A stretch of 62,333 bases of DNA from Pseudomonas sp. GTDB lineage: Bacteria; Pseudomonadota; Gammaproteobacteria; Pseudomonadales; Pseudomonadaceae. Under the pieces are notes generated by a model. The model had not been told where the DNA came from, did no database searches, and saw only the letters and a list, made by a program, of their open reading frames with translations. Position numbers and translations under genes: made by a program. The DNA is taken from positions 1 through 62,333 of the forward strand of contig JAUSOF010000018.1 of the NCBI GenBank assembly GCA_030656145.1. Reading direction: 5' to 3'. Positions within the stretch are counted from its first letter, which is position 1. Each line of letters begins with the position of its first letter. Positions 35,694 to 43,637 of this stretch are shown here, in pieces.

Positions 35694-37520
35694 TCAGTAA
35701 CGGTAGTTACCGGCGGTTATGGCCACCTGCAGCTCGCGAGTCAGTGACACGTAGCGATCAGCACCGGGTAGCCAGACATACAGCGGGTCGCTGCAGCGGT
35801 CGAGGTCGTAGGCTTGCTCCTTCAGCGGCGCTTTCTTGTGCTTGAAGGTACCGGTGGTTTCCATTTCCGCACTCAAGCGTAAGAACAACGGCACGGCGTA
35901 GGCCGGCAGCTCCTGGCGCAAGTGTGTGAGCAGGACCTGAAAGTCAAAACCCTCCGGCGCGCAAGCCAAGCGGATGCAAGCCATACCCGCACGGCCGTTG
36001 GTGTTGGGCACCTCGACGCCATAGACCACGGTTTCGCTGACATCGGCCACGCCATCGAGCACCGCCTCGACCTGGGTGGTGGAGACATTCTCACCCTTCC
36101 AGCGGAAGGTATCGCCCAGGCGGTCGACAAACTGCGCATGGCGAAAGCCCATGTCGCGCATCAGGTCGCCGGTGTTGAACCAGGCGTCACCCGGTTCGAA
36201 TACATCGCGCAGGATGCAGCGCTCGGTATCACGCGCACTGGTGTAACCATGAAACGGCGACTTGTCGGTGATCTTGCCCAGCAGCAGGCCAGCCTCGCCC
36301 TTGGCCACGCGTTGCAGGTGGCCGTTCTCGCGCAGCGGCGCCTCGCTTTCCTGGTCATAGCGGACGATGGCGTAGGGATAGGGCGAGAAGCCTACGGTGT
36401 TGTCCAGATTGAGCAGGTTGGTGAAGCCGATATTACCCTCGCTGGAAGCATACAACTCGACCACCCGCTCGACCGCGAAGCGCTGCTTGAACGCCTGCCA
36501 GATGCTCGGGCGTAGGCCATTGCCGACCATCACGCGGATCGGATTGGCGGCGTCACTGGGGCGCGCCGGCTGGTCGAGCAGGTAGCGGCACAGCTCACCG
36601 ACATAGCCGAAGGCGGTCGCCCGATGCCGCTCCACTTCATCCCAGAAACGGCTGGCGCTGAACTTGCGCACCATGATCAACGCCGCCTGGCCGGCCAGCA
36701 CCGAGCCCCAGCACACCACCATGGCGGTGCCGTGATAGAACGGCAGGCTGACGTACATGCGGTCTTCGCGGCCCAAGCGAACGGCGGCAAAACCGAAGGC
36801 ACCGTAGCCCTTCATAAAACGCCCGTGATTGAACACCACGGCTTTCGGCAGGCCGGTGGTGCCAGAGGTGTAGATATAAAAACAGGGGTCATCGGCGCGT
36901 ACTGGGCGCTCCAGCAGCGGCGCATCGACGGGATAGCCCTGCAGCGCAGCAGCCGGATGCTGCCAGCCGGCCGGCGCCTCGCCCGGATCACGCCAGGTTG
37001 GGCGGTCGGCGAAGTAGTGACAGGCATCAGCAGGCAGCGCCACCTCAGCGGCGATTTCCGTGAAGGCGTCCAGCAGCTCCTCACCCAGCAGCGCCATGCG
37101 CGGCGCGGCCAGGCTGATGCTATGGGCCAGCACACGGCCGCGCTGGCTGCTGTTGATCAGCGCGCTGACCGCACCGAGCTTGGCACAGGCGGCGACTCCG
37201 GCGAGCAACTCGAAACGGTTCTCGAACATCAGCGCCACGCTGTCGCCCTGGCGCAGACCCTGGGCACGCAGGTAGTGCGCCAACTGGTTGGCCCAACGGT
37301 CAAACTCGGCGTAGCTGAGTTGCTCGTCGCCCTGGATCAGCGCCGCGCCGTCCGGGTTGTCGCGCGCCGCCGACTCGATACAACTGGCCAGGCTGACGGG
37401 GTAATCGCCACGGCTGCGGTTGCCAATATGCAGCCCCTTGACGATAGCGGGCAGGTCGACAAGCAGACGGGGCAAGCGAGACAGCAGGCGGGGCAAGGTG
37501 ATCAGGTCAGCATGACTCAT
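35694..37520 (-). CDS. long-chain acyl-CoA synthetase (FATP-like ANL enzyme)
   Basis: A 608-residue adenylate-forming enzyme that activates fatty acids to acyl-CoA. The P-loop is YTSGTTGLPKAVV (about 217-229), followed by the fatty-acid transport protein-type region (FYHGTAMVVCWGSVL) and ELYASSEGNIGF, the hinge motif GDTFRWKGENVSTTQVE, and the terminal TGTFKHKKAPL Lys-bearing segment. The N-terminus has a hydrophobic amphipathic start (LPRLLSRLPRLLVDLPAIVK) typical of the long/very-long-chain group. It is monocistronic, divergent from an AraC-type regulator 160 bp away that probably controls it. Confidence 0.88.
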   Translation of the reverse strand: MSHADLITLPRLLSRLPRLLVDLPAIVKGLHIGNRSRGDYPVSLASCIESAARDNPDGAALIQGDEQLSYAEFDRWANQLAHYLRAQGLRQGDSVALMFENRFELLAGVAACAKLGAVSALINSSQRGRVLAHSISLAAPRMALLGEELLDAFTEIAAEVALPADACHYFADRPTWRDPGEAPAGWQHPAAALQGYPVDAPLLERPVRADDPCFYIYTSGTTGLPKAVVFNHGRFMKGYGAFGFAAVRLGREDRMYVSLPFYHGTAMVVCWGSVLAGQAALIMVRKFSASRFWDEVERHRATAFGYVGELCRYLLDQPARPSDAANPIRVMVGNGLRPSIWQAFKQRFAVERVVELYASSEGNIGFTNLLNLDNTVGFSPYPYAIVRYDQESEAPLRENGHLQRVAKGEAGLLLGKITDKSPFHGYTSARDTERCILRDVFEPGDAWFNTGDLMRDMGFRHAQFVDRLGDTFRWKGENVSTTQVEAVLDGVADVSETVVYGVEVPNTNGRAGMACIRLACAPEGFDFQVLLTHLRQELPAYAVPLFLRLSAEMETTGTFKHKKAPLKEQAYDLDRCSDPLYVWLPGADRYVSLTRELQVAITAGNYRY

Positions 37521-37680
37521 GGCGCAGGACTCCAGACGGTGCGAAGCACTCGATGTTGTTTGCCGATCAATCTAGTCGCTCGGTGCTGTGCTTTTAATAG
37601 CCAGAAGTTGCATCGTAGTGGCAATTTGTCTCACTGGCGGCGCACAATCGAACGCCCCTTGACTGGAAAGAGGATTGCCC

Positions 37681-38712
37681 ATGCCGCTGGCACACACGCC
37701 TAGCGCGACTGCCTCGCAGCTGCTGGATCTGTACCTGTCACTACAGGGGTTCGCCCTGGTCGGCCCCAGCGATCTGCAGGAACTGGGCGTCGAACCGGAA
37801 CAATTGAAGAACGTGGACATGCGCGTGCCGGTGCACTGGGCCTTGCACCTCTGGCAGCGTGCGGCCAGCCGTGGCGCGCGACCGGAGATCGGCATGCTGG
37901 TTGGCCAGCAGCGCCATTTGCACACCCGCGGGCCAGTCGCCCAACTGGCCGCGCAGAGCGCCACGCTGGGTGAGGCCATCGAACTATTTGGTCGCTATAT
38001 CCCGGTCATGAGCGAGTGCGAGAACCTGCGCGTTGAATCATTTGCCGGGCGGGTGCGCATCCACTTTCTGTTCAATGCGCCGCTGCTCGGCCACGCCGTC
38101 GTCAGCGAGCACAGCCTCAGTTCCGCACTGTGCTGGGCGCGTCAGCTCACGGGGATGCGACTGATGCCGCAGGCCGTGGGCTTTCGTCATGTGCCACTGG
38201 CGGCTCCAGCGATCTATCGGCAGGTGTTCGGGGTGCCGCCACGCTTTGCCGAGACTTTCGATTACCTCGACCTGCTGGAGATCGATCTACAGCTACCGGT
38301 GCTGGGGGCCAATACCTATCTCAAGGACCTGATGCAGCAACGCGTGAGTGCCATGCAGGCACAGTTGCCGGCGCAGTACAGCACCCGTCTGCAGGTGCTG
38401 CAGTTGATCGAGCAGAGCCTGCTCGGTGGCGAGCTGTCGGCGCAGAGCGTGGCACGGCGCCTGGGCATCAGTCGGCAAACACTGCATCGCCACCTGCGCG
38501 AGGAAGACTGCTGCTTCTCCGAACTACTGGCCCAGGTGCGGCGCCAGCATGCGCTACAACGTCTGCAGCAGCCGGGTTGCCGGATTGAGGCACTCAGCCG
38601 CGAACTGGGCTTCAGCGAGCCGAGTGCCTTCTACAAGGCGTTCAAGGGCTGGTTCGGCCAGTCGCCCAAGGCCTACCAACAGCATGCCGGCACCGCGTCG
38701 ACAAATGTGTAG
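37681..38712 (+). CDS. AraC-family transcriptional regulator
   Basis: A 343-residue regulator. The N-terminal about 200 residues form an arabinose-operon-regulator type (Arabinose_bd) ligand domain, of the kind seen in regulators of fatty-acid, amino-acid or ornithine use genes. The C-terminal AraC HTH pair shows SVARRLGISRQTLHRHLREE and ALSRELGFSEPSAFYKAFKG with the terminal FGQSPKAYQQ. ATG at 37681 follows a GAGGAT site. An in-frame TTG two codons earlier is less likely. It faces the acyl-CoA synthetase gene, so activation of that gene by fatty acids is a reasonable guess. Confidence 0.88.
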   Translation: MPLAHTPSATASQLLDLYLSLQGFALVGPSDLQELGVEPEQLKNVDMRVPVHWALHLWQRAASRGARPEIGMLVGQQRHLHTRGPVAQLAAQSATLGEAIELFGRYIPVMSECENLRVESFAGRVRIHFLFNAPLLGHAVVSEHSLSSALCWARQLTGMRLMPQAVGFRHVPLAAPAIYRQVFGVPPRFAETFDYLDLLEIDLQLPVLGANTYLKDLMQQRVSAMQAQLPAQYSTRLQVLQLIEQSLLGGELSAQSVARRLGISRQTLHRHLREEDCCFSELLAQVRRQHALQRLQQPGCRIEALSRELGFSEPSAFYKAFKGWFGQSPKAYQQHAGTASTNV

Positions 38713-39275
38713 GACGCGCGAGTCGGCCATCGGCCAGCTCGCGCTTGCGGGAAAAGAACAAGGGACAGGTCTTTCCTTTTGCGTATTGCTCTCGTGAAGG
38801 CAAAAGGCAAGACCTGACCCCGTGACCCCGTGACCGTGTGACCGTGTGACCGTGTGACCGTGACCGTGACCGTGAGGAGGCTGACTCGGTCGTATGAGAC
38901 TCAGTCCCACCGCGCCCCGTAGGATGGCGTTGAGCGCAGCGATACCCATCAGGTGGTGTCATGGCGACTATCGATGATGGGTTACGGCGCCTTTGTTCTG
39001 CTGATGGCAGGTCAATTTGCGGGCGCCTAACCTACCCGGCCCGACCCATCCTGCGTACTGCTTGCCGGAGGCGGCCGGCAATTCCTGGTGTTGGCATGGC
39101 CCTGTGTAAGCCAAACGCCATAGGTGATTGAGGAATATCAGCTACAGCGGCAGGGTAATTAGAGCTTTTCTGCTGAGCACAAGGCCACTATTCTTGCCGG
39201 GCATTTTTTTGATGAGTGCGACGGCTTCTTGCCAGGAGCCAAAGGAATCATCCGCAGGTAAGAAAGGACTCTGTC
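38713..39275. repeat. repeat-rich intergenic region
   Basis: Holds three repeats. An inverted pair AGGTCTTTCCTTTTGC (38767-38782) / GCAAAAGGCAAGACCT (38800-38815) has one mismatch in 16. A tandem tract of CGTGACC-type units (38821-38875) alternates GTGACCCC, GTGACCGT and GTGACC. A GTAGGATGGCGTTGAGCGCA repeat starts at about 38927. No gene is supported. Confidence 0.7.
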
Positions 39276-39479
39276 ATGAAAGAACAACGCTACCTCCCTG
39301 CGCTACGTGCGCACATTGATCAACTGCTGTGCGAAAACTGGGTTATTACCCAGCGTAATCCGCTGAAGTTGCAGCTCGGCGGCAGAACCTGCCTGGTCAC
39401 GCACGGCATGCTGATCAGTGAAGGCCCGCTCTGGAATCATGCCGAGACCCCGCGCCCTTGCTCCGCCCTAAGCCTGTAG
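39276..39479 (+). CDS. small hypothetical protein
   Basis: A 67-residue protein, not recognised. It reads MKEQRYLPALRAHIDQLLCE and continues NWVITQRNPLKLQLGGRTC-like sequence. There are two Cys at about 19 and 39, no signal and no membrane helix. The start has an AAAGGA site at good spacing, which is the main argument for it being real. A longer upstream frame adds 20 residues without support. No operon partner is seen. Confidence 0.45.
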   Translation: MKEQRYLPALRAHIDQLLCENWVITQRNPLKLQLGGRTCLVTHGMLISEGPLWNHAETPRPCSALSL

Positions 39480-40115
39480 CAACAAAGCATACCGTTCGTA
39501 TTGTCGCTGGCTGACAGCGTCCAGGTGGAAGGGGCGCCGGGCAATTTGCGCAGTCGGCTCAGCGCGTTGCTCGCCGCGACATCCGTTCGGCGTCGCGCGC
39601 TGCAGGGTGCTCATCCTTCTGCGCGTCGAATAGGCGCAGCAAGCCCAGACCGAAGGTGATGGTATTCATCTGCTGAATACGACTTATCACACGACCAAAT
39701 TTCAAAAATAGTAGCGCCACGCTTATGGCTGGTGGCGATCTTTCTTCGCCTGGGTGTCGAGCCAGGCCGGAGTGGGGCCGGCGCCCTTGCAGGTGCGGGC
39801 CATGGCTGCGATTTACAGATGATCCTTCCTGCGCCGACATGCAGGTCGAGGTGCTCGGCGTCCGGTCGCAGCGCCCGGGCATCATTGATGCGGACATTCG
39901 CCTGCTGTGCGCCAGTGCGCTGCCAAAGGCGTTGTGCCCCGCCCCTGATGGCCTACGGTAGGCATTGGCCGCGCATATTGTACGAGCCCATGGACTGCTC
40001 AATCGCACCCAGGCGCTCTGCCTGGACGTGAGAGGGGCGGTGTCGCCGGTCGTGCGCAAACCTGTGGGAGCGGTCTTGGCCGCAAACAATTAAAGGGTAA
40101 CCAGAGGGTCACGCC
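39480..40115. other. about 640 bp with no convincing gene; possible remnants
   Basis: Two short stretches look protein-like. A minus-strand stretch at about 39560-39720 (LLFLKFGRVISRIQQMNTIT...) reads cleanly but has no start with a ribosome site. A plus-strand stretch at about 39840-39960 encodes RPGIIDADIRLLCAS. Neither matches a family I know, and both may be remnants. A GTGGGAGCGGTCTTGGCCGC-type repeat sits at about 40064. Confidence 0.4.
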
Positions 40116-41279
40116 ATGCAGTCATTTAGCTTCGCCACCACCGCACAGATTATCTGCGAAGCCGGTGCCGCTCAGCGGTTGGCCGCGCTGTGCGTCGAGC
40201 GTGGCGCCAGAGCGGTATTGATCGTCACCGATCCCGGGATCACCAGGCTCGGTCTGCTGGCCGAGGTGTTGCCTGGTTTTCTGCTGGCGGGGGTGACCGC
40301 GCAGGTGTTCGATCAGGTGCTGGCCGACCCGCCGGAAGCCATAGTGCGACGCGCGGTGGAGCAGGCCAGAGCGCTCAAGGCCGAGCTGATCATCGGCTTC
40401 GGCGGCGGCAGTTCGATGGACGTGGCCAAGCTGGTCGCGTTGCTTGCCCATCCCGACTGTACCCAGCAACTGGGTGAACTCTACGGCGTCGGTAATGCCA
40501 GGGGCCGGCGCCTGCCGTTGATCCAGGTGCCGACCACCGCCGGCACCGGCTCGGAAGTGACCCCGGTGGCGATCGTCACCACCGGCGCCACGACCAAGCT
40601 GGGTGTGGTTTCGCCGTTGTTGCTGCCGGACCTGGCGCTGCTCGACGCCGACCTGACCCTCGGCTTGCCGCCGGCGGTGACTGCGGCCACCGGCATCGAC
40701 GCCATGGTGCATGCCATCGAGGCCTACACCAGCGTGCAGAAGAAGAACCCGCTGTCCGATCTGCTGGCCCGCGAGGCGCTGCGCTTGCTGGCCGCCAATC
40801 TGGATGAGGCGGTGCACAACGGCAGCAACCGCGAGGCGCGCCAGGCCATGCTGCTCGGCGCCTGCCTGGCCGGTCAGGCGTTCGCCAATGCGCCGGTGGC
40901 GGCGGTGCATGCGCTGGCCTATCCGCTCGGTGGGCATTTCCACATCCCCCACGGCCTGAGCAATGCCCTGGCGCTGCCGCATGTGCTGGGCTTCAATGCG
41001 GCCGTGGCTGCGCCGCTGTATGCCGAACTGGCGCCGCTGGTGCTGGGCGCCAAGTTGCGGCCCGGCAGCGCCATGCAGCAGACCGAACAGTTCATCCTCG
41101 AACTGGCCGACTTCAGCGAGCGCAGTGGCCTGCCCACGCGTTTGCGCGACGCCGGTGTGCCGCAGGAGATGCTCGCGCAACTGGCAGCCGAGGCCATGCT
41201 GCAGCAGCGCCTGCTGGTGAATAACCCGCGCGAGATGACCGAGGCGCACGCCCTGGCCATCTACCAATCAGCCTATTGA
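40116..41279 (+). CDS. iron-containing alcohol dehydrogenase
   Basis: A 387-residue group III (Fe-dependent) alcohol dehydrogenase, NAD(P)-linked, cytoplasmic. Visible: the dinucleotide site FGGGSSMDVAK (about 91-101), PTTAGTGSEVTPVAI (135-149), metal ligands D in GIDAMVHAIEAYTS (about 192-205) and His in HALAYPLGGHFHIPHG (about 261-276). The substrate is unknown. The family reduces or oxidises short-chain alcohols, diols or hydroxy acids. The ribosome site AGAGGG precedes the ATG. The thioesterase gene follows 170 bp later behind two repeat copies, so co-transcription is possible but not shown. Confidence 0.92.
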   Translation: MQSFSFATTAQIICEAGAAQRLAALCVERGARAVLIVTDPGITRLGLLAEVLPGFLLAGVTAQVFDQVLADPPEAIVRRAVEQARALKAELIIGFGGGSSMDVAKLVALLAHPDCTQQLGELYGVGNARGRRLPLIQVPTTAGTGSEVTPVAIVTTGATTKLGVVSPLLLPDLALLDADLTLGLPPAVTAATGIDAMVHAIEAYTSVQKKNPLSDLLAREALRLLAANLDEAVHNGSNREARQAMLLGACLAGQAFANAPVAAVHALAYPLGGHFHIPHGLSNALALPHVLGFNAAVAAPLYAELAPLVLGAKLRPGSAMQQTEQFILELADFSERSGLPTRLRDAGVPQEMLAQLAAEAMLQQRLLVNNPREMTEAHALAIYQSAY

Positions 41280-41349
41280 GGCGAGCGCCATTGCCGGCCA
41301 AGGGTCGTCCGATCAATCCACTCCAAAACCCGCGCAGACGAGTCCCGTT

Positions 41350-41426
41350 GGTGCGCACGGCGCACCCTACCCGAGGCGTGCCTGCTTACCCGTAGGGTGT
41401 GCGGGACCGCCTAGGCTGCGCGCACC
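41350..41426. repeat. two GTAGGGTGCGC-family copies, inverted to each other
   Basis: Copies at 41350-41370 (ending GCGCACCCTAC) and 41392-41426 (GTAGGGTGTGCGGGACCGCC then TAGGCTGCGCGCACC), forming a head-to-head pair between the alcohol dehydrogenase and the thioesterase. Confidence 0.7.
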
Positions 41427-41449
41427 ATTGCCTAATCCAAGGACACTCA

Positions 41450-41884
41450 ATGAACCCACCCCAGCATCTGCGCCGCGACTACCCGCACTTCCAGCCGATC
41501 AGCACGCGCTGGCATGACAACGATATCTATGGCCACGTGAATAACGTCACCTATTACAGCTACTTCGACAGCGCGGTGAACACTTACCTGATCGAGGTCG
41601 GCGGTCTGGATATCCACAGTGGCGAGGTGGTCGGTTTCGTGGTCAGTTCCAGCTGCGACTATTTCGCCTCCATCGCCTTCCCCGAACGTATCGAGATCGG
41701 CCTGCGGGTCGCCAAGCTGGGCAACAGCTCGGTGCAGTACGAGCTGGCGGTGTTCAAGCAGGGCGAGGATGCGGCCTGCGCGGCCGGGCGCTTCGTGCAT
41801 GTGTTTGTTGACCGGCAGAGCAACAGGCCGGTATCGATTCCCGAGTATTTGCGCGCCGCCCTTGAGCAGTTGCTGGTGGGGTAA
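41450..41884 (+). CDS. hotdog-fold acyl-CoA thioesterase
   Basis: A 144-residue 4HBT-type thioesterase. The signature is RWHDNDIYGHVNNVTYYSYF (about 17-36) with the catalytic Asp and the H-V-N-N helix start, followed by SCDYFASIAFPERIEIGLRV. It hydrolyses an acyl-CoA thioester, and the exact substrate is unknown. ATG at 41450 is chosen over an upstream in-frame start because it directly precedes the family start and has an AAGGA site. It lies convergently to the MFS gene, 20 bp apart. Confidence 0.88.
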   Translation: MNPPQHLRRDYPHFQPISTRWHDNDIYGHVNNVTYYSYFDSAVNTYLIEVGGLDIHSGEVVGFVVSSSCDYFASIAFPERIEIGLRVAKLGNSSVQYELAVFKQGEDAACAAGRFVHVFVDRQSNRPVSIPEYLRAALEQLLVG

Positions 41885-41904
41885 CGTCGGGTGCAGGTCG
41901 CCCC

Positions 41905-43194
41905 TTAGCAGTCGGCCAGCGCCGCGCGGCGGCCGCGTTTGAGGTCGACGCTGGCGAGGATCAGCAGGCCGAGGACGAAGTAGACGCCGGTGATCAGCAT
42001 GGCCAGGCGGTGGTCGCCGGCGGTCAGCCAACTGGTCAGGCCATAGGTCATCGGCCCGATGATCGACGACAGCTTCACCGCCTGGCCCCACAGCCCGTAG
42101 AACTCCGCGCGCCGCGACGCTGGCGCGAGCAGGCCGACGATCGCGCGTCCGGCCGACTGGCTGGCGCCCATGCACAGGCCGGCGATATTCGCCGCCAGCC
42201 AGAACAGTGGTGGTCCCTCGGCAGCCCAGGCCAGGCCAATCATCACTAGCCAGCCGAACAGGGTCAGGCTTAGCGTGGCGAGATGGCCGATGCGATCCTG
42301 CACATAGCCGAACAGCACGGCGCCGATGGCAGCCGTGATATTTACCAGCAAGATCAGCTTGAGGGTGTCCTGGGTGGTGAAGCCCATGGCCTGGTCGGCA
42401 TAGATGGCGGCCAGGGTCACTACCGCGGCGATGCCGGCCTGGTAACACAGGGTACAGGCGAGAAAACGCAGCAGGTCGCGATAGCGCCGGGCCTCGCGGA
42501 CCGTGCGGGCGAAGCGGGCGAATGCCACCCGTGCGCTGTGACGGGCGCCGGGTTGCAGCTGTGCCTGGCTGCGCTCGCGCAGGAACAAGAATGTCGGCAG
42601 GCTGGACAGGGCGAACAGGACTGCGGTGAGGAGCATGCACACCGGCACGAACTGCGCCGCCGTATGGCCTTGGGCCTGCGCCCAGCTGACATAAGCCAGG
42701 CTGGCGCCGAGGCTGAGCAAGCCGCCGAGATAACCGAAGCCCCAGCCCCAGCCGGAGACCCGGCCGATGGCATCCTCGCGGGCGATTTCCGGGAGGAAGG
42801 CGGCGATCAGATTCTCGCCGCTGCCGAAGCAGAAGTTGGACAGCACAATGAAAATGATGGCGATCACCAACGCGCCCGGTCCTGCTAGCGCCAGGCCTGC
42901 GGTAAAGACTACACAGCCGACTGTGCACAGCAGCAACAGGCGCTTCTTGCAGGCATAGGCGTCGGCGTAGGCGCCGAGCAGCGGCGCGCTGAGGATGATC
43001 AGGGCATAGGACAGGCCGATGGCGCTGGTCCAGGCCAGGGTGCCCCAGGTAGCGCCTTCGGCCACCACGGCAACGAAGTAGGCGCTGAATACCGCGGTGA
43101 TCACCACCGTGGTGTAACCCGAGTTGGCGAAGTCGTACATCGCCCAGGCCCAGGCTTCTCGGCGCGTGACTCCGGGGGCGAGGCTGGGGGGCAT
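41905..43194 (-). CDS. MFS transporter, UMF1 family
   Basis: A 429-residue inner membrane protein with twelve predicted helices. The N-terminus WAWAMYDFANSGYTTVVITA is the hallmark of the UMF1 / Atg22-like MFS subfamily, and GLSYALIILSAPLLGAYADA with YACKKR gives the loop 2-3 MFS motif. The substrate is unknown, with sugar or amino acid efflux suggested for relatives. An ATG at 43194 with a GGAG site is preferred to the GTG three codons upstream. Confidence 0.88.
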   Translation of the reverse strand: MPPSLAPGVTRREAWAWAMYDFANSGYTTVVITAVFSAYFVAVVAEGATWGTLAWTSAIGLSYALIILSAPLLGAYADAYACKKRLLLLCTVGCVVFTAGLALAGPGALVIAIIFIVLSNFCFGSGENLIAAFLPEIAREDAIGRVSGWGWGFGYLGGLLSLGASLAYVSWAQAQGHTAAQFVPVCMLLTAVLFALSSLPTFLFLRERSQAQLQPGARHSARVAFARFARTVREARRYRDLLRFLACTLCYQAGIAAVVTLAAIYADQAMGFTTQDTLKLILLVNITAAIGAVLFGYVQDRIGHLATLSLTLFGWLVMIGLAWAAEGPPLFWLAANIAGLCMGASQSAGRAIVGLLAPASRRAEFYGLWGQAVKLSSIIGPMTYGLTSWLTAGDHRLAMLITGVYFVLGLLILASVDLKRGRRAALADC

Positions 43195-43637
43195 GGCGAA
43201 CACTCCGGGTTGGTGCTGGACAATTGTGGGTAGATCCTAGCAGCCCACTCGGCGAGAGACGACCGCGCTATAACCGCGGGTCTGTTATGGGCCAGAGGTT
43301 ATTATCGCTAACGCCGGCCAAGGCCTATTGTTCTTGTGGGAGGCCCAGGCGCCCAACACGTAGATCCTATATTGATATGCAAGGTCTGCGGCATCGATGC
43401 TCTATCCATCCACCAATAGCGAGGGTGGATGAAAAAGGCGTCAGCTATGCGCCCCGATCCACCCTGCACCGCTCTCGTAGATCCGGATGCAATCCGGGAG
43501 TTGGTGTTCAGGTGTCAGACTTCCCCGGGTTGCATCCGGGCTACAAAAAATGCTGCGCACATGGGTCAAGTGAACAGCATGGGCGCAGTAGGTGAGAGTT
43601 TTTCCCAGGCTCTCAGGACATTCTTGAGGGGTTGCCG
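43195..43637. other. intergenic with repeat copies
   Basis: Contains a second intergenic repeat family (GGCGTCAGCTATGCGCCCCG ... ATCCACC, about 43438-43467), also seen at 46582-46617. A further short inverted piece (ATGCAATCCGGGAG / GGTTGCATCCGGGC) lies at about 43488-43540. No gene. Confidence 0.5.

Noticed and set aside
38821..38875. CRISPR array suspected from repeated GTGACCGT units
   Set aside because: Units of 6-8 bp with no spacers; simple tandem repeat.
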